DNA of 64,000 nt from Stratiformator vulcanicus (GCF_007744515.1 NZ_CP036268.1:1589712-1653711), one strand, 5' to 3'. Shown: positions 1 through 8,810, counted from the stretch's first letter. A program made the numbers and translations. The notes: generated by a model from the letters alone, not told the origin.

Positions 1-1
1 G

Positions 2-472
2 CCTTCCGCGCGTCCTAGCGCGCGGCCCCATTGAAGCGCGAAGGAATCTGGCGTCGAACTCCGGCGGGCGGCCACCTTCCGCGCGTCCTAACGCGCGGCC
101 CCATTGAAGCGAGTTGCCCGGTCAGTGGTCGCACATCGAGCGGCACCTTCCGCGCGTCCTAGCGCGCGGCCCCATTGAAGCTGCATTGCCTCCAGCTCGG
201 CAATCGCGTGCCAAAGCCGCCTTCCGCGCGTCCTAGCGCGCGGCCCCATTGAAGCAAGATAGAGCGTCAGCGTGCCGTTTTGCGCGACCGGTCCTTCCGC
301 GCGTCCTAGCGCGCGGCCCCATTGAAGCGGTGGCGCCGACCTCGCGGACTCGGATGAAGCCGTCCCTTCCGCGCGTCCTAACGCGCGGCCCCATTGAAGC
401 TGAAGGGGCGAGCCGCGAGTGGGCGATTCGTAAATCCCTTCCGCGCGTTCCAACGCGCGGCTCCATCGAATA
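2..472 (+). CRISPR. CRISPR array, trailer end, 7 repeats and 6 spacers visible
   Basis: A 36-nt repeat begins at 2, 75, 146, 220, 293, 365 and 437, separated by unique spacers of 35-38 nt. Each repeat holds a 7-bp stem (CCGCGCG / CGCGCGG) around a TCCTAG or TCCTAA loop and ends in ATTGAAGC, the form of an 8-nt crRNA 5' handle in many type I systems. The last repeat is degenerate (loop TTCCAA, end CCATCGAATA), but its stem is kept. A degenerate last repeat marks the leader-distal end, so I infer transcription on the + strand from a leader left of the window. The array is cut by the window start and no cas gene is visible. Subtype is not assigned. Confidence 0.95.
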
Positions 473-829
473 ACTGCGGGCAACTGGCGATGCGTCGCGA
501 TGTCCGGCACAGGTCCGGGCGTTTGAATCCGGGTCTTCCGTTGTAGCCTGAATCTTAAAACTAGTTTTGGAATTAGCCCTGTTCCCCAACCGCGGATTGA
601 ACTTGGCAGCGCGAAGTGGAGACTGAGCGGCAATTCGGCCCGTCCTCTCGCAAAATCAACCATGCGGCCGGATCAACGTGTGATTCTCCTCCGGCGGTCT
701 GCTGCGTCGCCTTCACAATCTGCAATTTCCCTCCGCCATCCTCTCCCAGCTAAATAAACGGCGAAAATGCGTCATAAGACTTGGACGACGGCTTAGCCGT
801 CAAATTTTGGCCAAGTCTCGGAGGAAAAA
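473..829. other. Intergenic stretch after the CRISPR array, no gene seen
   Basis: About 350 bp with no convincing reading frame. Minus-strand frames running through here and the array are translations of CRISPR repeats. The right end holds the Shine-Dalgarno of the small gene at 830. Confidence 0.6.
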
Positions 830-1003
830 GTGAACAGTCTTGAAGCCGGAGACGAGAACAAGGATCGCGATGCCAACATCAATGCTGAGAGAACGGACAG
901 TTCGAATCGAGGTAAAGCCTTGGCTCAAGAATTGGGAAGGATGATAGGGCGTTATCTCGCTGAGCGTGAGAGACAGTTGCGTCAAGAAGCGGCAGACTCC
1001 TGA
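830..1003 (+). CDS. Small hypothetical protein (57 aa), GTG start
   Basis: This short frame starts with GTG, preceded by a strong Shine-Dalgarno GGAGG at 820-824 with a 5-nt spacer, which is the main reason to call it. The product is highly charged: an acidic, Asn-rich N-terminal half, then a helix-like C-terminal half (GRMIGRYLAERERQLRQEA). There is no membrane segment or Cys pair. It lies beside and converges on an unknown minus-strand gene, near an integrase, a common place for excisionase-like or accessory small proteins. No family was recognised and the role is unknown. Confidence 0.5.
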   Translation: MNSLEAGDENKDRDANINAERTDSSNRGKALAQELGRMIGRYLAERERQLRQEAADS

Positions 1004-1013
1004 CCGCGCGAGT

Positions 1014-2021
1014 TCAATCAGCTTGCTTCCGCTTTTCTGAGCCTGATCGATTTGCCAGCGATTTCGTAAGTCTTAACCGCAGTTGACGGACAGACTCCAG
1101 CCCTATCGAGTCATTACTACGTCCGCTGAGGTATTGAGTGAACGCTCGATCCAGCAAGCCGACACTGCCGTATTTGCGGTCGCCGTACCGCGCATTGAGG
1201 GCACGAATGCGGTAGACGAACAGGACCAATTGCCATCCAAAAGTCAGGTAGCCCGAAGTCGCTGGCGCGCCTCGAAGCCACGGTTTGACGTGCTCAATGT
1301 TCTCCGATCTGTGAACTCTGTTGAGCAAATCTCGGACAGTCAGTCTGCTGTCGGCCAAGGTGGCCCAAGGCAGGAACACGTGCAGTCCCGATTCGTTTAG
1401 GTCGGCCGACGGCATGGCCGCCTGTCCGCCGACGGCAGCGTCTAAGGGGGTCGGTAACTCCCATGTCGCGAATCGTTCTATGCCCCATTTCCGTTGTAGG
1501 CCGTGGAGAAGTTTAAGCGGTTTCTGAAGTCGCTGCGGGATTTGCAATTTCGAATCACGATCATCGGAACTGACCAAGGACGGAAGCGGGCATAGTTTCG
1601 CGATTGAACTCTCATGAGAGCCTAGCAGCTGACGCCGCTCGTTAAACATTTCTGTATCGAGGATGAGGTAAGCGGTGTAGGCACACCTCAAGCGAATGTT
1701 CGCCTGAGAATCGACCCCGGCCCCTGCAGACCGACGGCGAATGGGCGCTGTCTTTAAAGAGATCTGAAATTGCTCCAAGGGCGAATTCGTTATGGACCGG
1801 CCGTTGCAAAATCCGATGCCAGGGCAAGCCGCTAATGCCCGTTCGAACTGTGCGTCCCGACGGGAGAGGAGCGACGTACCGGTTTTCTCGATAACGAGGT
1901 CGAGCAGCGGTCGAGGCAGGCTGTAGATCGTCTGCCCGGCTGCCTCGACCTCCTCAGGAAAGTGATCACGAAGTTTTGTGAACTTCGGGCTGATTGTCTG
2001 TCGTTCGTCAAATGAGGTCAT
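1014..2021 (-). CDS. Hypothetical protein, 335 aa, beside integrase
   Basis: A long frame on the minus strand, divergent from the integrase at 2142 with about 120 bp between them that must hold both promoters. The product is soluble and basic, with no signal peptide and no motif I recognise. A central RLQKPLKLLHGLQRKWGIERF segment and a Leu/Arg-rich C-terminus (RQLRLRLTKSLANR) suggest a helical protein. Together with the small gene at 830 and the integrase it may form one integrated unit. Function unknown; it could be cargo of the integrase-borne element. Coding status is supported by length and by the lack of any better frame on either strand. Confidence 0.6.
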   Translation of the reverse strand: MTSFDERQTISPKFTKLRDHFPEEVEAAGQTIYSLPRPLLDLVIEKTGTSLLSRRDAQFERALAACPGIGFCNGRSITNSPLEQFQISLKTAPIRRRSAGAGVDSQANIRLRCAYTAYLILDTEMFNERRQLLGSHESSIAKLCPLPSLVSSDDRDSKLQIPQRLQKPLKLLHGLQRKWGIERFATWELPTPLDAAVGGQAAMPSADLNESGLHVFLPWATLADSRLTVRDLLNRVHRSENIEHVKPWLRGAPATSGYLTFGWQLVLFVYRIRALNARYGDRKYGSVGLLDRAFTQYLSGRSNDSIGLESVRQLRLRLTKSLANRSGSEKRKQAD

Positions 2022-2141
2022 GACATGTCGTGCCGGTGATCACTTCGTTAGAAACTTACGCTTAAGTCTCACTATGCGCAATTTCGCGAGAGAAGTCATG
2101 GTCAAGCTATACAGCAAAGAAATTCAGCCAATTGCAGCGCG

Positions 2142-3710
2142 ATGGACGGCAGCAGCACAAAAACGAAAAACCCGACAGCCCGTAGCGATGCGTGGACTCG
2201 GGCTGAACTGAACGGAAAACATTCGTTTCCGTGTCGATGCGGCCCTACGCTCCACATATGTCGTCGACGCGGTAATTTTGTCGCGAGGTTTCGATTTCAG
2301 AAACGACAGCTATACGAGACACTGGGCAAAAAAGAAGAGGAGGCTTTCTCGCAGCTCTGTGAATTGAAAGCCGAACTGGACGCTGGCCGATACTGCCCAC
2401 AATCGGAACGGAAGCCCCGCATGATTGCCAAGCGGACTTCGGTCAAATTGACGCTCGATGAACTGTGCAACGCGCATTTAGAAGAATTGCGGTCTCGCAA
2501 AGGGAACACAACGGCCACTACTTATCGCAGCCGCCTTGTCGAAGTGCTGGCGTTTGCAGCGAAACCTGCGCAACGAAAGTATCGCTACGCGGAAGAAATC
2601 GATCGTGAATTCGTCGTCAATCTTTCAAGCCACCTACACACGACGAAAACAACCCGGAACGGAAAGGCAGGCGGCATCGCGAAGACAATCAGCGCAAAAC
2701 AAATCCGAAACTCGCTCGAAACACTTCGTACGATTTTGAATTGGGCGAAGCAACCAGCCGTTTGTAAGCTGCCGCTCGACTTCGTTGTCCCGGTTACAAA
2801 GGACATTCTGCCGCCTCAACCAAAGGCCGACCCGTTACGTGAATCACCTGCAAAGATTGAACAGCGCGTTGAGGCAATTTCACGCATGGACGCGTTCGAG
2901 CTCTGCGTGTTTGGGCCTTCAATGCTCTTGGCACAGCGTCCGGACGACCTTTGTGGACTTCTCACAACTGATGTCGACTGGGAGCGGCGGAGACTACGGT
3001 TCGGCGTCCACTTCGAGGGCGCGGACCACACGAAGGGTCGCACGTCTTTCCAAGTCGTCTTTCCGCCCGAGTTAGATCCACTTCTTTTTCGCCTTGTCAA
3101 AACGCGAACCGAAGGCCCGTTACTTCTGTCTGCTCAAGCGTTTGCAAACTCCGCGCGTGATTCAGCGACTGTAGGTGGCATGACAGTTCGTCCGTTGTAT
3201 GAGCAAGCCCTTGAAAGCGAAGGCTCTGAAGAAATCCAGTGCGACAATGATCGCAAGCGAGTCTATCGTTCCGTCCTTAAGAAGCTTGGCGGAATGACCC
3301 CCGATCTGATGGGGAAGGACTTCGACCGATTCCGTAAACGCGAACAACTTGCGTTACCTAGCATCGGTCAATTCAGGCACGCCATTACACACGACATGAA
3401 ACAGTCGGGAATGGGGATCCTGGAACTTCGTTATCTGACATCGCACTCCACCGATGACATACTAAACGAATACACCAGCATTGACATCGTTGGGGCTATG
3501 GAGAAGTATTTCGACATAGTTGATCCGATTCTTGTTGCGATTCGCAGTAGAGGTCGCGAACTTGGATTGACTGAGCCACAGCAGCCGAACAATGACTGCC
3601 GGTGCTCGGCTGGTGCACAATCGGTGCACACGATCATCAAAGTGACTTCGGCGGATAAATTTGATGCTTCTGCGCAGGAGCGATGTAACTCCTGCAATTT
3701 CTTGACTTAG
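2142..3710 (+). CDS. Tyrosine-type site-specific integrase, 522 aa
   Basis: Phage-integrase-like tyrosine recombinase that would cut and rejoin DNA for element integration or excision. The N-terminus has a Cys-containing patch (FPCRCGPTLHICRRRGNF) and a basic DNA-binding region. A SAM-like core-binding region lies around residues 100-200. The catalytic domain shows the first Arg box (LLAQRPDDLCGL), the second box (GQFRHAITHDMKQSG), LTSHSTDD, and the nucleophile region NEYTSID. The usual His three residues before the second Arg is Gly here (GQFRH rather than HxLRH), so activity is not certain. About 60 residues follow the Tyr and contain scattered Cys (CRCSAG, CNSCNF). It is divergent from the unknown gene at 1014-2021. 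No attachment site was identified. Confidence 0.85.
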   Translation: MDGSSTKTKNPTARSDAWTRAELNGKHSFPCRCGPTLHICRRRGNFVARFRFQKRQLYETLGKKEEEAFSQLCELKAELDAGRYCPQSERKPRMIAKRTSVKLTLDELCNAHLEELRSRKGNTTATTYRSRLVEVLAFAAKPAQRKYRYAEEIDREFVVNLSSHLHTTKTTRNGKAGGIAKTISAKQIRNSLETLRTILNWAKQPAVCKLPLDFVVPVTKDILPPQPKADPLRESPAKIEQRVEAISRMDAFELCVFGPSMLLAQRPDDLCGLLTTDVDWERRRLRFGVHFEGADHTKGRTSFQVVFPPELDPLLFRLVKTRTEGPLLLSAQAFANSARDSATVGGMTVRPLYEQALESEGSEEIQCDNDRKRVYRSVLKKLGGMTPDLMGKDFDRFRKREQLALPSIGQFRHAITHDMKQSGMGILELRYLTSHSTDDILNEYTSIDIVGAMEKYFDIVDPILVAIRSRGRELGLTEPQQPNNDCRCSAGAQSVHTIIKVTSADKFDASAQERCNSCNFLT

Positions 3711-3918
3711 TGTTCCGGATTCGAGCAAAGACGGTCGGCTATTTGGTGATTGACAGGAAGGGGGCGGAGAATCCCCCCCTCTCCGCTTGATTGCAGGCCC
3801 TTGAGACATAAGTCGTTGTCTTGAGGGCTGTTGCATTTCCGAGGCGTGCTCGGAGCGACCCGTTTGTGGCGTCATTTGTGGCGTTTTGTGGCGGGGGCGT
3901 TCTCCGAAAGATGTCTCG

Positions 3919-4674
3919 ATGCCCCAGAAAAAAAGCTTCCGGATCGGTCGCGTGCGCGGCGATCTCCGCGGTCGGGTGTGGTACCTGACCTATCACGAAC
4001 AGGGCCAGCGTCAGCGGCCGAGGGTTGGCCCGTCACTCGATGAAGCCCGCCAGACGGCGGCCCAGATCAACGGCCAGCTGGAGTCAGGACAGACGGCTCT
4101 ACTGACCTTTGATCGAATCGGTATCGACGAGCTTCGCTGCCGCTGGCTCGACTACCACGAGCATGTCCGCCGATCGTCACTGCAGACCCTGCGACGCTAT
4201 CGCACCGCCACACAGCACCTGATCGATTTCCTTAATAGATCGCCGGTCCGTTCGGTGGCCGAGTTGCTCGCCGCAGCCGATGAGTGGCTCTTCCCGATCG
4301 CTGCGACGTTGGCCTTCACGCGGATGCGTCCGGGCGAAGTCGTGCACTTGTTCGTTGAAAACTTTGACCGTGATGAGGGACTGCCGCACGTTCGCTGTCG
4401 ACCCGAACTCGCTACGCCTAAGACCTTCCGGCACCTCTTCGCCGCGACGCAACAGCAACGGCGCGTCGATCCACTCCTCTGCAATCTATTGATGGGCCAC
4501 ACCCCCGAAGACGGCGGTAAGCATCGCACCGGCCCCGGCATGACCGCCGTTCACACGCACACGCGGGTAGAGACGCTCTGGCAGCGGCACGCGGCGACCC
4601 TTATGCGCGCAGGACGAGGCTCAAGCGGAGCTGCACGGCCGCTGAAAAGTCGAACGCACCATCGGCTGGCTTAA
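3919..4674 (+). pseudogene. Internally deleted tyrosine integrase remnant
   Basis: Starts at MPQKKSF, a common beginning for planctomycete integrases, with a beta-hairpin-like N-terminal region (RGRVWYLTYHEQGQRQRPRVG) and part of a SAM-like domain (RRYRTATQHLIDFLN). It then jumps to pieces of the catalytic domain: DEWLFPIAATLAFTRMRPGEV (first Arg box), TFRHLFAATQQQ and LLMGHTPE, ending in MTAVHTHTRVET. Relative to full-length family members, the linker before the first box and the region between the boxes look deleted in frame, so no complete active site remains although the frame stays open. The C-terminal residues are read into an adjacent transposase remnant. I judge it decayed; a truncated but expressed protein is possible. 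Confidence 0.7.
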
Positions 4675-4771
4675 ACAGTTTCGTCGTTCGGGAATGCACT
4701 GGGAATATCACGCTCACCACTTCGCAGGCTTCTGGCAACTCGGCTGCCTGTTCAGTATTCTGAGAGGGTGA
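4649..4771 (+). pseudogene. IS5-family-like transposase C-terminal fragment
   Basis: Read from GTC at 4649 to TGA at 4769-4771, the translation gives VERTIGWLKQFRRSGMHWEY, then HAHHFAGFWQLGCLFSILRG. This resembles the C-terminus of IS5-type DDE transposases (VERTxxWLxxFRRLxxRyE and a final helix). Only about 40 codons survive, in a different frame from the overlapping integrase remnant. The upstream part of the transposase is missing. It ends 28 bp before the Nudix-SLOG gene and so marks the left edge of that cassette. Confidence 0.65.
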
Positions 4772-4799
4772 TAGGACCGGTCATAGAAAGCCCAGAAGT

Positions 4800-5807
4800 A
4801 TGAGAACATCGACGGCCGCGCTGGCCTTAATCACAAACTCCTCACCGCAGGGTCCTCAATTCTTAACGCAATGGAATGAGGGCTGGGAAGGATTAAGGCT
4901 GATCGGTGGGCATTTGGGATCGGGTGAATCGTTCCACGAATGCGTCCTGCGTAAGACGTGCGAAGAATTACAGCTTTGCGAGACTGATTTGAACATTGCC
5001 CCGCGGCCAGTCGCTCATCTTAATTTTCAACAATTCTCCGAGCGGGCACGGGTGGTCACGAAGTATCGTTTCGAGATGTATGATGTCTCGCCGCGAGATC
5101 GCGACCAACTCGTGGCTATCGCCGCTCGGCCGGAAAATGAATGGGTGACCGAAGAAGAAATCGGGCGTGGCCAGACCCGCAACGGTCGGCCGATCAGCCG
5201 GACCGTCCGGCTTCTGCTGGAAAAGAGCGGTCGAATTGAGGCGGAACGCGATCCCGAAGTCTTAACGATTGGTGTCACGGGGCATCGCAACTTAGAGCCG
5301 CAGGATTACAGCGAGACTCGGCTGGCCGTTAATTTGGCGTTCGATGATGCCGAGGAGTTGGCCCAGGGGCGCAAGATTGAAGTGCTGTCGCCTCTCGCCG
5401 AGGGGGCCGATAAATTGGTGGCGGAGGCGGCCTTACAACGGGGGTACGTATTAAAGGCCCCGCTGCCGTTGCCGCTTGAATTTTATGAAACGGACTTTGA
5501 CGGTCGCGCCCTCGATAGTTTTCGGCATCTTCTCAAGCAGGCAAGGGAGTGGTACAGCCTGCCGCTGCCGGGTGATGTGCATCTTAATGACTTGCATACT
5601 CACGGCCCGGATCGCAATCGGATGTATGCCGCCGTCGGCGAGCACGTCGTCGACCGCTGCGACATCCTGTTCGCCCTGTGGGATGGCCGCGAAAGCGGCC
5701 AAACCGGCGGCACCGATGACACGCTCAAATATGCCTTGCGGGAACGAATCGGGACCGAACCCCTGGGGGTCAAGCACATCCGCGTCGAGCGGGCGGGGGG
5801 GACATGA
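4800..5807 (+). CDS. Nudix domain fused to SLOG-type nucleotide-sensor domain
   Basis: A two-domain cytoplasmic protein. Residues 1-150 are Nudix-like, with a box GHLGSGESFHECVLRKTCEE that fits G-x5-E-x7-R-x-x-x-E-E, except that the Glu right after the conserved Arg is Lys. Residues 160-330 look like a SLOG/Rossmann domain: GVTGHRNL, LSPLAEGADKLVAEAAL, PLPLPLEFYETDF, DILFALWDGRESGQTGGTDD. SLOG domains are predicted to bind or process nucleotide-derived signals in bacterial conflict systems. It is the first gene of a same-strand trio with TIR (43 bp downstream) and TrkA-RyR genes. The Lys substitution hints at ligand binding rather than hydrolysis (inference). The start has only a weak Shine-Dalgarno (AGAAG). 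Confidence 0.8.
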   Translation: MRTSTAALALITNSSPQGPQFLTQWNEGWEGLRLIGGHLGSGESFHECVLRKTCEELQLCETDLNIAPRPVAHLNFQQFSERARVVTKYRFEMYDVSPRDRDQLVAIAARPENEWVTEEEIGRGQTRNGRPISRTVRLLLEKSGRIEAERDPEVLTIGVTGHRNLEPQDYSETRLAVNLAFDDAEELAQGRKIEVLSPLAEGADKLVAEAALQRGYVLKAPLPLPLEFYETDFDGRALDSFRHLLKQAREWYSLPLPGDVHLNDLHTHGPDRNRMYAAVGEHVVDRCDILFALWDGRESGQTGGTDDTLKYALRERIGTEPLGVKHIRVERAGGT

Positions 5808-5850
5808 ACAGCGATTCAACAAATCTTCACAAAGTGCCCGTATTGTTCTG

Positions 5851-6426
5851 ATGGACGCAGGGGCAGTCAACGGCCGGCGGGAGGAAGTGGTGCCATCTGA
5901 ACTTTGGAAAAATTGGGTCGAACCGTTCGACCTCTTCATCAGCTACGCGCGAAAAGACAATTCGGGTGAAGTAGAGCGATTGGTCGACGAAATTGTTGCC
6001 GAGATCGAGCGGGATCACGAGAGCTTCTCGCCGGGTGTCACGCTGCGTGTTTTCTTCGACAAGACGAGCATCGTGACCGCGCAGCTTTGGCGAGAAAAAC
6101 TTCGCGACGGGTTGCGGCAGTCCAAGCTGATGGTCGCGATACTTTCGCCAAACTATTTCGCGAGCGAGCACTGTCGGTGGGAGTGGGAAGAGTATCTGCG
6201 GGTCGAACAGGCCCGCACCTATCCCGGCGAGGCACTGACGCCGATATTTACCATTCCGGCACGAGACCTCGATGCCCGCGGGGCGTTACTTCCCCCGGAT
6301 CGCCCGTGGCTCGAACAGGTTCGCGAGAGGCTCCGCCAACTGCCGCCGGAGGAGGGGACACCCAAAGCGAGAAAGCCTTCGTTGCCGCGATACGGAAGGA
6401 CCCTCACCGCCAACGCGAGTTTGTAG
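5851..6426 (+). CDS. TIR domain protein (predicted NADase/signal generator)
   Basis: 191 aa. The TIR fold spans about residues 28-150: FDLFISYARKDN at strand A, FFDKTSIVTAQLWREKLRDG, then SKLMVAILSPNYFASEHCRW with the conserved Cys-x-x-Glu (CRWE), whose Glu corresponds to the catalytic Glu of NAD-cleaving TIRs. In bacterial immunity such domains cleave NAD or make ADP-ribose-type messengers. There is no attached effector domain, which fits a role as signal producer for its neighbours. The ATG at 5851 lacks a clear Shine-Dalgarno, and translation may be coupled to the gene before. The last 25 residues (TPKARKPSLPRYGRTLTANA) look unlike protein; the +1 frame downstream of 6355 reads sensibly, so a frameshift near the GGAGGAGGGG run is possible. 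Confidence 0.85.
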   Translation: MDAGAVNGRREEVVPSELWKNWVEPFDLFISYARKDNSGEVERLVDEIVAEIERDHESFSPGVTLRVFFDKTSIVTAQLWREKLRDGLRQSKLMVAILSPNYFASEHCRWEWEEYLRVEQARTYPGEALTPIFTIPARDLDARGALLPPDRPWLEQVRERLRQLPPEEGTPKARKPSLPRYGRTLTANASL

Positions 6427-6584
6427 TTGAAAAGCCGCGGTTTAGTGAAATCTTGGCCGTTTAAATGGGGCTGCAACCAGATCAGAATTTTTCGCGTTAG
6501 TTTTCGACCAGATTTCATAAGTTTCTCTGGACTCAAATAAAATCCGCGACGCCTTTCTCAAGAACATTGCACGGGAGATTTGTG

Positions 6585-8810
6585 ATGCCGAATCGATCCA
6601 TTACCAGCCGCGAGGCGGAGTCGGCGCTGCGACCTTGGCACCGCTACCGGGGCATGCTCAGCCGTCGATTTCTCACATTTCTTATCGCTTTGGCTTTGGC
6701 ACTCGTCGTGGTGACCGGCACCGGATTCTATGTAGGTCACGTTAAGGAGTATAATGCGGCCTGGGACAATGGGGATTGGGGGACACTCGCCTCACTCACG
6801 AGTGCGATGGTCTACGAGATCGGGCAGGTCTTCACGCTTGAGATGGAAGATCACCTGATCGACTCAGATAATTCGGAGAAAGCGAGCGACACGCCGATCA
6901 AGCGCAAGGCAAGCCCTTGGTATGCGGTCGCCCGGTTTCTCGCGGTTGTCTTCGTGGGCATCCTGGCGCTGAAGGCGATTCTGTTACTGCTCCGAACCGT
7001 TCGACGCGATGCCATGCGCACGAGCCGGCGTGGTCATAATGTCGTTTGCGGCATTGGTCGAATCGGGACTGCCGTAATTGAAGAAATTCGGCTCGATGTG
7101 CTCACCTGGGGCGACGTTTTCGCCCAATGGTGGAACCCGTGGCGGATCGGTACGGGCATTCTTACGAAGCTGTTTGGCTGGATTCGTTCGAAAATCAAAA
7201 GAGAAACGCCGAAAGATGTCGTCGCGATCGATTCGGACGTGAAACGCTGGAACCAGCGGAGAGTTGAAGATCGGGATGCGATCGTCTTGCATGCGGATGC
7301 GACCGACATCCGTTCGTTGTATCGAGCTCGCGTTCACAAGGCGGCGCGGCTGTTTGCAGTGACCGGTAGTGATGAAGCGAATATAGAAATCGTGACTGAC
7401 ACCTATCGTCTGATCGAGATTGAAAAGCGAAAACTGCCGAAGCCGCTGGAATGCTACGCACACGTCAGCGATCCAGGATTAGAACAAGTTCTTCGCTCCC
7501 ACCTGCCGTCGGAAGAGCAATCGCAATTGCGGACGCACACCTTCAACGTCTTCCAGATCGCGTCCCGTCGCCTCCTGATCGACCATTTATTAAAGCATCG
7601 ACCGCGTGGAGAAGAAGTTGCTCTCTACATCGTGATAGGGTTCGGTCAGATGGGACAAACGCTCGTGCGATATCTCTCGGAGCAGGCTCACTTTGAGAAC
7701 CGGAAGCGGGCGCGATTTCTCATATTGACCGGAGAGTCTGAAAACTCGAGCGCTACCGCTGCGGAAGTAGCGGATGCGTTCTTGAGCCGGTGGGGGCAGT
7801 TCTCTCCCCGAGCCGTCGCAGATTCATGGGCCGACATCCGACGTCATTTCAAATCCGCATGCGACAGTTGGGATTGTCAGGACGATCGGCTCGACCCCCA
7901 TTACCGTACGGGAAATCCGGACGCGGTCGAATACGCCGCGAACGCCGTTTTTGCTCGCCTTCCCAAATATCCCGCTGACCTGCGATTCCTGCATCACTTG
8001 GACAAAATTCTTTCCGATCCGACGGTTCGTCCGGCACTGATGGTCTGCTTTGACGACGATGACCGGAATTTCGCCACGGCGGGAGAACTCCGCTTAAAGT
8101 TGGCGACGTTCGCTAATGTCGATGCCGAACGACTACCAATCTTTGCCAGCCTTCCGCGTCAGCAGGCTCTTGCTGACTTTTTGGACGACATAAAGCAGGA
8201 CGTGATTCCATTCGGCCGGTGCGAAGATGTCGCGACACTCGATGAAATTACGAATTCTATTACGGAGCGTTTGGCACTGCACATTCGTGCGAACTACAAA
8301 AGGGAGCGACTCAGAAGTCGCGAGGAGGAAGACGCCTACCGTCAGAAATTTTTTCAGGACACCGCCGACTTTCGGCATTCGAATCTAATGGCCGCGGAGC
8401 ATGCGATGGTCAAGCTCGCTTGCCTCGGATACGGGTGGCGTCGGCCCGGGGAAAGTCTTGATGGCCTTCCGGTCGTCCGCACATTGGAGGAGCCGGACAG
8501 GGTGCTGCTGGCTCAAATGGAACACAACCGTTGGCTCGCCGAGCGCCTACTCGCCGGTTGGCGTTATGGCAAAGGAAAAGATTCGCAGCCGCGACGAATC
8601 TCATTTTGCACTTGGGATAAGCTGAGCGACCAGGCGCAAGAGCAAAAGAAAGATCTTCGCCAAGTCGATCTCGTGTTCGACGTCCTCCAGAGCGAATTGT
8701 TCGAAATGACGATCGTCAAATTGAACCGCGCCGAAGATGTTAGTAAGCAGCAAACGATCGATCGAGCCCCGATAGATGCAGAGCAGCCCTCCGTCACGGC
8801 TTCCGGATAG
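6585..8810 (+). CDS. Two-TM protein with tandem TrkA-N/RCK domains and a RyR domain
   Basis: 741 aa, with ATG at 6585 preceded by GGGAG at 7 nt. Two hydrophobic helices (about 29-51 and 115-137) flank a segment that could be a pore-like loop, though no TVGYG filter is present. A first Rossmann domain follows (CGIGRIGT at 155, acidic VAIDSD at 213, DATDIRSL), split by an extra about 40-residue insert. The second has VIGFGQMGQT at about 350. The C-terminus (about 636-705) is a RyR domain: MEHNRWLAERLLAGWRYGKG, then CTWDKLSDQAQEQKKD. TrkA-N/RCK domains bind NAD(H) or nucleotides and gate ion flux in K+ channels and transporters. RyR domains occur in animal ryanodine receptors and in predicted prokaryotic signalling systems. 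Likely the membrane effector of the cassette; function inferred from domains. Confidence 0.85.
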   Translation: MPNRSITSREAESALRPWHRYRGMLSRRFLTFLIALALALVVVTGTGFYVGHVKEYNAAWDNGDWGTLASLTSAMVYEIGQVFTLEMEDHLIDSDNSEKASDTPIKRKASPWYAVARFLAVVFVGILALKAILLLLRTVRRDAMRTSRRGHNVVCGIGRIGTAVIEEIRLDVLTWGDVFAQWWNPWRIGTGILTKLFGWIRSKIKRETPKDVVAIDSDVKRWNQRRVEDRDAIVLHADATDIRSLYRARVHKAARLFAVTGSDEANIEIVTDTYRLIEIEKRKLPKPLECYAHVSDPGLEQVLRSHLPSEEQSQLRTHTFNVFQIASRRLLIDHLLKHRPRGEEVALYIVIGFGQMGQTLVRYLSEQAHFENRKRARFLILTGESENSSATAAEVADAFLSRWGQFSPRAVADSWADIRRHFKSACDSWDCQDDRLDPHYRTGNPDAVEYAANAVFARLPKYPADLRFLHHLDKILSDPTVRPALMVCFDDDDRNFATAGELRLKLATFANVDAERLPIFASLPRQQALADFLDDIKQDVIPFGRCEDVATLDEITNSITERLALHIRANYKRERLRSREEEDAYRQKFFQDTADFRHSNLMAAEHAMVKLACLGYGWRRPGESLDGLPVVRTLEEPDRVLLAQMEHNRWLAERLLAGWRYGKGKDSQPRRISFCTWDKLSDQAQEQKKDLRQVDLVFDVLQSELFEMTIVKLNRAEDVSKQQTIDRAPIDAEQPSVTASG

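Noticed and set aside
88-663. Minus-strand frame with repeated WGRALGRAEG peptides
   Set aside because: It is the translation of the CRISPR repeat; the frame follows repeat length and has no ribosome site.
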